DNA of 64,000 bases from Viola odorata (taxonomy: Eukaryota; Streptophyta; Magnoliopsida; Malpighiales; Violaceae): contig OY829539.1 in assembly GCA_963691705.1 (NCBI GenBank), positions 23,854,407-23,918,406 of the forward strand. Direction: 5' to 3'. Each line of letters begins with the position of its first letter. Position 1 is the stretch's first letter. Positions 44,739-56,055 of the stretch are shown in pieces. A program made the translations under genes and the position numbers. The notes beneath the pieces were generated by a model that was given only the letters and a program-made list of their open reading frames with translations, had not been told where the DNA came from and did no database searches.

Positions 44739-44964
44739 CTCCCTCTGGCACGAATTAAATGACTTCCTCGCATCCCAATATTCAGTAGAGAACGCATATT
44801 AAGGAGGCCGGATGACTCACTATTTGACCCCAAAAAATTCCGTATTTTTTTCGAACGTACGTTAAAAAATTGTCTCAAATAGTGATTGTTCCGGCCTCCT
44901 TAAGATACGTTCCGGAACAGTAAAAGCAAATGTTAAAACGTTATTTAAAACGTACTGGAGGGAG
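44739..44964. mobile_element. Stowaway-like (Tc1/mariner) MITE with internal hairpin
   Basis: The ends CTCCCTCTGGCACG and, inverted, CTCCCTCCAGTACG are flanked by TA. 226 bp. Inside, AAGGAGGCCGGATGACTCAC (from about 44800) pairs with a right arm ending GGCCTCCTT near 44904, giving a long imperfect hairpin. Confidence 0.8.
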
Positions 44965-45287
44965 TAGTTGATAACATTGCACCACTTCATGGATGAGTAT
45001 TGCATAAAATTGAATGCCTTATGGATTGGAGAAATTTAATGTGATGGTAATTTGTATCAAAAATCATTTAGTGTTCTCAGAGACGTACATAATTTACTCA
45101 TTTTGTGTTATAACTAAACTGTATTTTTAAACCAGATGAAGCAATAATGTACTTTACTTGGTAGTAAGTAGTTTCAAACAGTATCAACCCAATTCGTTAT
45201 TATTTCCCGACAAGAATGACATAAGTGTGATTAATTCCAGACGAGTGCGGCTATGTCATTAATGACATGTATGAAGCATAACTATTA

Positions 45288-46008
45288 CTCCCTCCGTCAT
45301 TTTTTATCAGACGCGAGGGAGTGAATCACGGTGTTTTAGGCCAAGGGAGACAAAAGTCAGCATCGCCGCCACGTGTCACCCTCTGATTCGCCCATCCTTC
45401 ATTTTCTCTCTCTTTTCTTTCTTTCTTTCTCTCTTTTCTTTCTTCCTCCCTCTGTCCGAATATTGCTCCGTCTGTGATCGTTTTCTATTCTCACCTCCGC
45501 CACAGAAAGGAGCGGAAGGACGTCGCGAGTCGGGAGAAGGTCGAATGACACCATTCCGAGCTGCCAATCTCCGTCACGCGCCGCCGAAGCAGCCAGAGCT
45601 CCGGACACGCGCCGCCACGCTCCGGCGCGTGCGGCGTCCGATTCGGCCGGGACCACCCTCGTTCTGCTCGGCTCGTCATTTCCGGCAAGAATCTATGCTC
45701 GTCGCGCCAGTCAGAGCAGCCAAACATGTTTTATGTTCGATTTGAAATCGGAGGAGGAAAGATGAGAGAGAAAAACTTTTTCTGATTTTGCTGACACCTT
45801 TTTTTCCATGGCAGAGATACTATGATCAAATATGGTCCTTTAAGTTTTTCGTTTCCCTTTTTTACCTTTTATGACGCGTGGCTCAGCAAGGGGACGATGG
45901 GCGTTTTTGATAAAACACGAACTTAAGGGACCGAAATGGCAACAGCGTCAATTAATTGAAGGCAAGCGTTTTTTAGCTAGAACGACTGATAAAAAATGAC
46001 GGAGGGAG
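45288..46008. mobile_element. Tc1/mariner-type element with GC-rich cargo
   Basis: Perfect 23-bp inverted ends (CTCCCTCCGTCATTTTTTAT, then CAG), flanked by TA on both sides. 721 bp. The interior has a CT-rich tract (45400-45460) and a GC-rich block (45470-45730) with open frames on both strands; neither resembles a transposase. Part of the GC-rich block is shared with the copia leader at 9585. I read it as a non-autonomous element with acquired sequence. Confidence 0.88.
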
Positions 46009-48460
46009 TAAGTAGTATTAGCACACGATGATATATAGTATTATTCCATGGCCATTAATTAAGTAGTCATGTCATGTTACTTGCTTGCCATAGGCCGATG
46101 GAGAAGTGGAGCTTATTACCTAAGACGCTCCAAATACATGGGAAGAAAGATACTGAGTATCAAAATTGCATATTCCCTTGGCTATATAAAATCAAGATAC
46201 ATGCCACTGCTTCAGACATAGTTCTTATAAAATAAACTAATGTTCAGACATAGTTCTTATAAAATAAACTAACTTTTCGTAAATTTTTCTAATTCGGCAG
46301 TTTAAAAGTACCATAACAAACGTCATTTTTCTCATTTAAAACATCATTTAAGTGATTAGTATTTTTTATCTTTTCTAAAAAATAAACAAATTGTTTTTTC
46401 GAAAAGCAAAAATACCCCGAAAACTATTAACACGTTACTTTTTAATAAATCGACTCGGTGCAAATAATTAAAATTATACATCATCAATACTCTAAGGATA
46501 AGACTGGTGATTCAACAAGCCTCTTTTGTTTTTCCATTTTCTTCTTTTTCCTTTCTAATAATTATTGATGTTACTCTATTTTTTAGTATTCTTCTGTTAA
46601 TAATTAGTGGAAAATGACTTCCAACCAGCTAGAAAGCAAACAAGATGATTGTAATCATTCACCATTTTTCTATTGGTTAATGACTCATCATGTCCAAGCT
46701 AGCTAGTGTAATCATTAATAGTTAATGGTGGGTTGGTTCAATGACACACTTCACTAATCTTGATGAACTTGATATTAATTAATTACTAATTATCAATTAA
46801 GCAAATGCAAGATTACAAAAACCTTCCAATATTAAATTAATAATAAACTAACAATAACCTCAACTCAAAGTCATGAGTTGGTAATTACTAATTAACTTTT
46901 GGTGTAATGGGATGGAAAACACATAAATATTGTTCAGTTGTTTGGACTTTTCCTAGGTGTGGACTGCTTTATCTACGCTGCCTATATTATCCTTATGCGA
47001 GGCTAGATTGGTAATTTCCAGCCATTATTGCTTGTAATATAGTAGAATATTAATATTTATCTTATATCATATAATATGTTTCCTTGTAATATGTTTCGTA
47101 GAAGTAATATATTAGTTTCTCCGAATTCTAATAAATGACGTTTTAAAACCAAACTTTAATAAATGACATTTTAAAATCAGACACAAAAATTAAAGTAATA
47201 ATTTGATGAAAGTATTTTTAATATTAAACAATTATCTCTATTTTATATTAAATAAACTGACCAATAAATATTTTTTTCTTTTAAAATTTAAAAAGTGGTA
47301 TTTCACCGTTTATATTCATTCATTCAAATTTATGTGACCGAAAATCAATCACATCATAGATGACTAATAGGTTTTATCCGTATCAGTAACTTTTCTCTTT
47401 ACACTATTTAGAAATGGGGTAGGTTTAATAGAACGTCAAGGCCTGAAACGTTACCAATGGATGACGTCATCATTTTACATTCATCCTTTAAAATACGTCA
47501 TTGTCCACTGTGTAAGTGTATCCACCCATGACAGAACAGAAGTGCAATATCATACCACAATCACAATGTACAAACAAGTGAACATCCTTGACCAATTTAC
47601 TTTATTCAAGAAAACAAATATACAGAGGAATTCTTTCAAGTTTCAAGACACTAAATTGTGAAGTAACATACCACTGCATTGGCTTGTTTTGCCAGGAAAG
47701 GAACATCTCTAATCACCACTGTGAGCACCAGATCTCGGGTGCGATCCGGACTCATTGAAGATTTAGATGTTTTATATGCTTAGAGCACCTAGCTGCAAAA
47801 TGTGGATTCTAACAGGAAAAATATGAAAAGAACAAAAGAAAATGGATGTCATCCCTGGAATAGAACTACTTCAATTAGCACAATGCAGCATTCCATTAGC
47901 ACTGAAAGAGAATTGCTTGGATGAACAAGAGCTACAAATGTACCCTAACAGGTAAGCAGTGTCTTAGCAACCAACAAGCAGTGACTCAGAAGAACATTGA
48001 CCAACCATACAACATGAAACTAGGCGTTGAAGTTTAAGGGAAAAACATGAATACTCATCGGAATCTATGAATACTTGCGGTTTTTTTTTTCTTCGAAAAA
48101 AGAAGTTAGAATGGAGTCAAAGCCAAATGCATTACACAAATGAGAACTCTACAAGGTTGAATCAAAAGTTACAAGAAGCAGAGAGAATATGATGTCAAAC
48201 AACCAAAAACTTCTAATAAGCATTAAGATCAGGTTAAATGAAGAGAATATTTCAACCTTTACACCTCAAAATTTCATTAGTTGGAATATTCAAAATTTGA
48301 TGAAACACATTTCAACTATGATCAGACTATTCCTGAAAGAATCTTACAACAAAACCTTTGGTGAGAAAGGGATTTCAGTACTGAAACTTACAAATCAATC
48401 ATAATTCACTAGCAGAAACAAATTCAGTTAAAATACACTTACATAGCTGTATGCTTCATG
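46009..48460. other. Intergenic, AT-rich
   Basis: Nothing gene-like on either strand. The direct repeat CAGACATAGTTCTTATAAAA occurs at 46215 and 46244 (period 29). The last few hundred bases may be 3' untranslated sequence of the gene ending at 48461. Confidence 0.5.
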
Positions 48461-51400
48461 TCAACAAAAGAAACATACACTCTTTGCTCTCGCTATGTCC
48501 CTATCTTCATACCCCTTCAAAAATGATCGAATTGCAAGGTGCTCTGACGCATATGTCATGAAAGAAGCCAAAATTAGGCCTCCTACAACCATCAACCCTA
48601 ACCTGTAAACGAGGCAAGCACTCTCTTAATGTTTCTTCTTTCCTGGAGAAATAGGTATCAAGTGATAATAGTTGCAGCTTAACAATAAGGAAACAAAACA
48701 GGCATTTAAAATATAAACTACCTCACAAACAGAGCAGTAATCCCAAAAATGCATGGTAAAGCGGGGGCAGCAATGGCCAAAAATGTCATTCCTAACCCAT
48801 AGTACCACGTAGCAACATCACAATATGCCCCTTGCCGTTGATGACCTGTGAGAGACTATCCATCAAGTAATGTTCCACAAAAAGAATTATTAAATGGGTG
48901 CATATTCAAACTCTACAAACCTTTTCCTGAGTCATAACCAAGAGATTCAGAGCGAGCAGAAACAGATCCTGTCTGAGTCGCAGTCATCCTTCCCCAGGCA
49001 TAGATTAGATGGAGATATCCCCCAAATAAAAGAAAGAAGATCGTGAACGTCCACTCATACAGCAAGATCAAACCCGTCCATGGCATCACTTGCCGAGGCA
49101 CAATTGCGAGACTGAATGCAAGGGACACCAAAGCACTTATAAAACACACGAGGATGGAAAATCCACCCAGATATGCCGGCACCTTGGATTGTGCAGCATT
49201 CGAAAACTGATTAACATCACAAGACAAACCTTAGCACACATAAAGAAGAAATTAAAGAGCACGCATCGTGTGTGCAGTATGTGTATGATCTTTTAAACAT
49301 GCCACTTACAAGAAAAGGATAGGGGGACTAACCTGATGAGTGGAATTAATGGTAGATGATGAAGGAATACCACTATAAGTAAGTCCTCCAACTGATCTTA
49401 TTCTGTAGTAAAGGTGCCTTATATTATCACACACTGAACTTCTACAGTAAGGCCGTGTCTGCAGCACAATAATAAATTAGAGAAAAAGGGGAAAAAAGAA
49501 AGCCTCTCTAGCTATTGAGGAAAAGAAAACTTGTCCAGCACACCTGAAAAAAAGACCGGTAGCAACAGAAAAGTGCAGCGCATAATGGTAACAAGAACAA
49601 AAATTTGACTACAAGTTCATCATTAGGATTTCTGCCACCTCCAGTTCCAGGAAGGGTTTCCTCAAGCTGTTCTCTGACACTCTGCAACATCATTAAATGA
49701 GAACTGGGATTAGTTGTAAACCAAATTCTCCTCTTGTATGATATAAAAATTGAGGATAAACTTGACTGCACCAGACCAACATAAAGCAATACAACCAATG
49801 TCAAATACTACCAACCGAGCGGGTAATACAGTAGAGGATGAAAGATCAGATAATTACACACTTAATTTGCTTAAACAGGTAGGTCTAAATACCTGCCAGA
49901 CATCAACAGGTTTCAAAAGCCAAGATGTCCACCAGTCCCAAGGTTTAAGCGGACCAAGAGTATAGTGGATAACATGGAGCTCACTTTCGTCAACCATCCA
50001 CTGCATATAAAATACAATGTTGTAAGACTACCTACCTATGGATTGAACATAAAGTTGGGTCACCACACCAGAATTACTACTGCACTGTGGAAATAGGTTG
50101 ATATCTCTCCATTACCTTGTTTGCAAGCATGTACAGCCCAACATCTGCGTTGTACAGAGTAGAGAGTCTCTCCATTTCAGGTACAGGTCTAGCCTTCAAT
50201 GCTTCTGGCGGTAAATTAGGTTGGAACACATGTGCATTTGGAAATTGGGAGTAGTACGAATTCAGAAACCCTTGATCCCCTGTTCCCAATAAGCAAACGA
50301 GAATATCAGAGGCATATTTAAATGTAGTAAACAGAATGAAAGAACTAAAAGATAATCCAGTCATAAAATCAACTAGATTTGACGATCACTTTGTTATTCT
50401 CTCCCAGGGGTTCCCCATGGTAAGAACAATTTAGCTACAGACATAATTGACACAATAAAATTCTAGTGAAACATGACATAATGAGATTAGTTTGTCTTGG
50501 GTAATACTTGTACCATTTACTTGCGTAAGAAAACCCATAAATAGGGGACTGCCTAACTGAGACATTTAGTATCATTTCTCAATAAACTTAGGAGTAGGAA
50601 TTTCATATTCATAGTCTTTTAAAGAACAAAAATCAAGTTTCCTAGATGGTGTCCAAAGGCTGAGCAATGAACCATCAGAAATGACCGCAAAAGTGCATAT
50701 ATGAAAGGAATCACCAGAAGTGATGAATAAAGTTTTGTCCCTTACTTATAACCTAACTATTAATAGCAGAGAAAGATCCAAACCTCCAGTGTAAGATGGC
50801 AAAGTAGATACTTTGCTCATCATGTCATTGAAAACAGCTGCTGATGGTTCCACCACCATAACTCCAGAATTCAACCTCTCTGAGTGCTTCAAATTAGCAC
50901 AGAATTTCACACATTGAAAGAGATCCTCAATATTCTTGACCACAATAGTATCCGCGTCAAGATATACGACTGCACATATAAATACCACATAAATAAATGA
51001 ATCAACAAAGTCATCATGGAAACACATTTGCCAATCAATCAGAAAAGAAGAATGTTAAAAAAAAGAAAAGGGACAACAGCTCCATTACCTTTCTTATAGT
51101 TAGTCATGTTAAAGATTTTCAGCTTGGTATATACACCCCAAAACCTTTTTGGACGAACTTGATTTGGGTTAGCCAATAGACTAATCATCTCAAGTATCCA
51201 ACCATCCGTCTACACCCACAAAATTTGATATCAGAAGCAGCTCAAATATTTGTACCACAAAACAAAAGCAATTCCAGTCAAGCTAAAAGGCATTGTAGAA
51301 ACCAATCCGCGAAAGGACATCCGATGAATTATACAGTTATAAATATCTCTTGTTACATCTGTTCACCTACAGAACTATAGCAAACTTCTCCTTTTCTTTT

Positions 51401-51852
51401 CACCACCAAGCAAATTCTCCAATGACAATATCTTGATGAATGATATGACAAAATAAAACTCCAAACTTCATTACGGTATAAAAATTCCAAAAAAAATCCA
51501 AACACATGATTTGCTAAACAAAGCAACAGAAATCTCTTTTATGTTTCCTTATTAAGCACCGCATAAGAATTCAATAAACTCATATACTTTCCTCTATTGG
51601 GTATAGATTAATTACCTCTAGAATCTCCTTAGCATAATTGGAAACCCCATCAGAGACTAGAGCCACCATATCTTTGGTGGATCCAGTGTCCCTAATTGAT
51701 TTCCCCAGAACCCTAACGCCCAAAAGAAATTCATCTCCGTACAAAAGCGTCACGTATGCTTCCTGGGATCTTTGCGATCGCCGAGACACTCCTGATTGAA
51801 CCAAAATGAGCAACATTAGAGTGAAAAGAACGCCCAACCTGGACAGTATCAT
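48461..51852 (-). CDS. IPUT1: Inositol phosphorylceramide glucuronosyltransferase (IPUT1/PGSIP6-like, GT8)
   Basis: Ten exons, minus strand: 51852-51616, 51209-51089, 50969-50784, 50279-50116, 50000-49893, 49681-49544, 49458-49333, 49206-48921, 48845-48722 and 48602-48461. Phases agree throughout; 543 residues, near Arabidopsis IPUT1 (about 537). An N-terminal hydrophobic anchor (LGVLFTLMLLILVQSG) precedes the GT8 domain: AYVTLLYGDEFLLGVRVLGK, the metal-binding DADT in VVYLDADTIVVKN, LNSGVMVVEP, GDQGFLNSYY and HYTLGPLKPWDWW. The C-terminal third has about five membrane helices and ends CFFC. IPUT1 adds glucuronic acid to inositol phosphorylceramide in the Golgi, the first step of GIPC sphingolipid head-group synthesis. 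The membrane tail separates it from GUX xylan enzymes. No lesion seen. Confidence 0.95.
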
Positions 51853-52179
51853 TATAATCGGGGAGGTTTAATGCGAGTGTGTGGATGGGGAAATGAGGAT
51901 TTTCTCGAGAAAATCGACTTGATTCTGCAGAGAGAGTGCAAAATTTGGGATCTTTCGAATAGAAGGAGAAGGGTATTATTGAAAAGGGATTTGAGTTGGA
52001 TTTGAACTTTTTGTTTTTAAAAAAAAATGTGAAAAGTATTTTTTTTCTCTTTCAAGGAGGCGTTTTTGACTTTTAATTTTCTGCAGTATTTTCTACTTTG
52101 ACCGGGCCTTCCTAATCCTGGGCAAGTGTCAAGGCCACTGCCAACGAGCAATGGTTTTAAACGCCATCGAGTTTGGTAC
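51853..52179. other. Upstream region of the IPUT1-like gene
   Basis: The first 150 bases are probably leader and promoter of the minus-strand gene. Nothing else is recognised. Confidence 0.45.
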
Positions 52180-52930
52180 AATGGTTTTAATATAGTATAG
52201 GTTCAAATGTGATTAGACATCAAAATTTCGGCATATTTTAAAATATTTGGCCTAGACTATAAATCAACGAAGCAGAATCTATGAGGCTTATTTAGATAAG
52301 GTCTATAAAACCCCATGGTCAAAGTTAGATTTCAAATCAAAGCCTATTAATAAATTTATATTTGAATGAGTTAAAACTCATCTCATATTTATTTATTAAT
52401 TTAATTAAATATTAAATTAATTAATATTTTGAAATTAAATTCAAATACAAATCAAATTTGAATTGAAATCAAGATCAAATCTAAACTGAATTAAATATTT
52501 TTTGTTAGACCAATAAGATGAAGACACATGTCATTTTTAAAATTTAAAATCATCCTTATGAGTGTATAAATAGAGGTCTCATCAGAAGATAAAGGGGGAA
52601 GAAATTGGAGAAATTGTTGTAAAGCTAAAGAACCAAAGATCAAGACCAAACATATCATTCTTAAGAGAGAAAAAAACTACAAGCTGATTCAACACCAGTT
52701 TTTCTCTCAAGTTCAAATCAAATTAAATTAAGGAAAAGCCACAAGCTGATTTAAAGTCGGGTTTTTCTCAAATCAACTGCGGACTACAAGCTAATTCAAG
52801 GTCAGTCCGTCATCCATTAAACTCAAATCCAAACCTAAATAAGGAGTGAAAACCGATTCATTAATCAGAGCAATCAAGGGAAGAAAAACCACTTTATTTT
52901 ATACATTTATTTGGAATTCGAGACGTGTAA
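52180..52930 (+). repeat. Possible solo LTR or retroelement leader
   Basis: A TATAAATA box at about 52565 (GAGTGTATAAATAGAGG) follows an AT-rich region and precedes a purine-rich transcript-like segment. ACAAGCTGATTCAA-type units with TTTTTCTC recur at 52681, 52741 and 52786. This resembles plant Ty3-type LTRs. No partner LTR or clear ends were found. Confidence 0.35.
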
Positions 52931-53251
52931 TTTTTTCCTATTATGGAAGAAATTTGTGTGTACATAAAGTAAGAGAATACTCGAATAGATCAGAAAAAAA
53001 TAAAAGCTAGCTCGATAATAGCTCGTTATGATAGCGATCATAAATGAGATAATTATGAAATGTAAATGGCTATGTTATGAGCTTTTTTTATCTTATAAAT
53101 GGTCGTGTACAAAAAAAAATTATTAATTGCGACTGAAAAAGAAATCATTAATTTATGAAAAATATTTCATCTCTACTTATTAAAAAAAAAACCTATGCGG
53201 AGAATAATGGAAGCAATAATAACACAATATAAGCTTTACATCAAATTAGTA

Positions 53252-53511
53252 CTCCCTCAGGTGCAAAATAAACGACGTTTTCTAACGGATTCTTACTGTT
53301 CATAATACTTGTCATTTTATATTTTTCAAAGCCAATATTTTTTGCAAATGACAATTTTATTTTATGCATCAACCCAATTTAATGATGGTGTTTTAATTTG
53401 AGTGAAAATTAGGAGTAAAAATGAAACAATATGGAATAAAATAAGATCAAAGATCATGGTGAAATGGATTTTTACTATCCTAAAGAGTCATTTATTTTGC
53501 ACCGGAGGGAG
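53252..53511. mobile_element. Tc1/mariner-type MITE
   Basis: The ends CTCCCTCAGGTGCAAAATAA and, inverted, CTCCCTCCGGTGCAAAATAA differ at one of 20 positions; TA flanks both sides. 260 bp, noncoding. Confidence 0.85.
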
Positions 53512-54403
53512 TAGTATAATTAGATCTCTAAGGGTTCTGTTGACAACAATTCTAGCAGTTGCAGTTGTTTCCCTAGCCAATCTCTCTCTTCAGCATCTAT
53601 TTTCTAATAAATTTGAGTTTCCAAATAAGATGTTTTTTTTATTAGTATCAAATTATTGCTACTCGATTTTTCATTTTTCGTCACAAAATTTTTGCATTTT
53701 TATCGTCAATTTTCTAAAATCGTATTTTTGTTCATTTTCGTTCATCTGTTGTTTATTTTTCTTCCTCACGTCATTTAAATTTTATTTCGTACTTTTTTCA
53801 CATTTTTATCATTTTTTCGTTCGAACTCATATCGGTTTCAAGTAAAATTTCTAGAAATCAATGATCGAAAATTTTCGTTTATTAGTTGTTTATTTATTTT
53901 AATTTTTTGTTGCTACCCGATTTTTGACATTTTCGTCACATCATCTCCATTTTTTTATTCATCATATTATTAACATTATTTACATTTATTATTGATGTTT
54001 ATTTACTGTTTATTATTTGCATCGCATTTCGTATTTTTTTCCCTTTTAATACGCATTTTAATATTTTTTCGTTCGAACCATGGATCGATTATTTCCGTCT
54101 GTTTTTATATTTTACATTTTTCTTCTCGTATCATTTCATTTATCTCATTTTATTTCACATTTTGGTATTTTCCGTTTAAATTTTCATCAATTTTGAGCAA
54201 GCTTTCCCGTACTATTGGCTCGAACAAAATAAAATAGACACTCATCATTTTTCCCTGGCACCAACTCCCATCACCGCCGCCTCTCGGCCTAAAACATAGC
54301 CATTTCCATTTTTCTTCACCTTCCTCATCCAACTCCCATCACCAATTAATTCAACTCACCTTCTCCCTCACTGCCATCACCTTGCCCATCCCTCACACCC
54401 TCT

Positions 54404-54411
54404 ATAAATAG
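54404..54411 (+). promoter_or_regulatory. TATA box of LTR-like unit A
   Basis: CTCTATAAATAGCC, with the equivalent GGCTATAAATAGCG in unit B. The shared position supports a promoter of the element. Confidence 0.65.
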
Positions 54412-55374
54412 CCAAGAAATTCCAATTCAAAAGGGGGGGAGACCAAGACAACAATTCCTGAAAACCATCTACCTCATCGTCTCTGCCAAAAAGGATCTCA
54501 CCCTCATCACTGCAATTTGTTATCCACCACTGCAAATTTATTCAAAGCACCCCTGCAATTAAATTTTCTACCCATCATTGCATCAATTTAATCCATCACT
54601 GCATAAATTTCATATTTATCCATTACTGCAATTAAACCCGACCATCCAAACCAGACCACCAAATCAGAGACCAAAACACAAGCAAAAATCTCTCTCTAAA
54701 TCTCTCTCTCACTAGCAACTCGCTCAACGAAGGTTGAGATTCATTTCTCAAGCATTTAAATTTCGTAGCTTTTTTTTACAAATTATTTCAAAGAATCAAT
54801 CGTTTGTGTTTTGAGGAGATAAATGGTTGCTTAGCTTTTAAATAATTTCTATCATAGCCCTATATTAATTACATGGCCATATTTCGTCAAATTGTTGGTT
54901 GTCTTGAATGAATTTGAAGCTTTCTTTTAATTTTGATTTTCATTTTTTTATTAGATTAAGCTTTGCTTGGCATGAATTTAATTATCGTGCTTGCATGTTT
55001 GAGTTGTTGTTGACGTGAGCAATTTTTTCAGGCTGGTGGAACGCCGTTATAATGAACGTTTTCTTCCTTGGCCGCGGGCAGTGGCGCCGACAAGTCAAGG
55101 AAGAAGATGACACTGTTGGCCAAGAAAGGGTGACGGGCTGGCCTGGTTTTTTTGTTGATGGGCCAAGCCTTTGCTTTGGCCCATGCGGAGGAGAAGGGAA
55201 GACGTTGCACGTCTTTGGCTCAGGTGAGGAGGGAGACGGGCCTGGTTGGCCCAGCGCTTTGAAGCAAGCTAGGCTGTTTCAGCCCAAAGCTGAGCTGCGC
55301 TTGGCCCAGCTATGGGCCTAGTGGGCCGAGCCTATTTTTTAGCCCGTCGTTTTTCGTGCCATGTAATCGTGTAC

Positions 55375-55470
55375 TGTTCATTTATTTTTCGCGCCTTGTA
55401 CTGTTTATTTATTTCCGCATTTGTACTGTTTATTTATTTCTGCACTCGTATTGTTTATTTATTTCTCGTT
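55375..55470 (+). repeat. Minisatellite in LTR-like unit A
   Basis: Three to four units of about 31 bases built on TGTACTGTTTATTTATTTC. Absent from the same place in unit B. Confidence 0.8.
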
Positions 55471-56055
55471 TGCTTGTATGCTTGTTTATTTTCACCCGCT
55501 ATGCATGCTTAAATTATTTTATTTGTGCTTGTTTAAATTAATCATTTTTGCTCACATACAAGTCGTCCAGTATTTAAACGTGTCCCTTCCTCATACCAAC
55601 AATCTCGATCAAAAGGGGTAAAATCAACCGATACCCTTCACAAATATACTTTCCTCACCCTTTTATTTATTCACGCTTTTTCGCATTTATGCTCATATGC
55701 ATGACTATTTAGAATTGTTAGAATTTTATCTGTTGGGCATGATCAAATAAATTAGGATTTTTATATTTCTTCAAGCATGATTAAACACCTCTTTTCTCCG
55801 GTAACCTTTTTAGGATGTGACTCGGGTGCCTAACACCTTCCCGAGTCCATAATACGACCCTGAACCACTGTTCTCGGGTTCAGACCCATTTTGCCTTAGC
55901 TTTTTATTTTTTATGTCATGACATTAGGTTCCCTAAACCTAGAAACAAAATAAGGTGGCGACTTCATTGCATTATGTGAGATGAGTCAAATTTTATCTCA
56001 CATCTCGTCCCAAACCCACATCGCGCAATAAAATCCAAAAAGGGGGTGCGGCAAT

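Larger units (their letters stand above)
53530..56055 (+). repeat. LTR-like unit A (long, Ty3-type)
   Basis: Matches the next unit in order: a T-rich start, GCTCGAAC near 54220, a TATAAATA box at about 54404, a GGCCCA-rich block near 55060-55330, then GGTAACCTTTTTAGGATG, ACTCGGGTGCCTAACACCTT, CATTATGTGAGATGAGTC and an end GGGGGTGCGGCA. The 5' boundary is uncertain. The end is not followed by the PBS-like sequence seen after unit B. Open frames in the GGCCCA block (55052-55320) are compositional and not called. Confidence 0.6.

Noticed and set aside
53402..54237. Phe/Ser-rich open frames (147 and 81 codons)
   Set aside because: The first overlaps a MITE end and the T-rich start of the LTR-like unit; composition explains them.
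55028..55541. Several open frames in LTR-like unit A
   Set aside because: Compositional (GGCCCA-rich block and a TTTATTTATTTC minisatellite); not conserved as protein in unit B.
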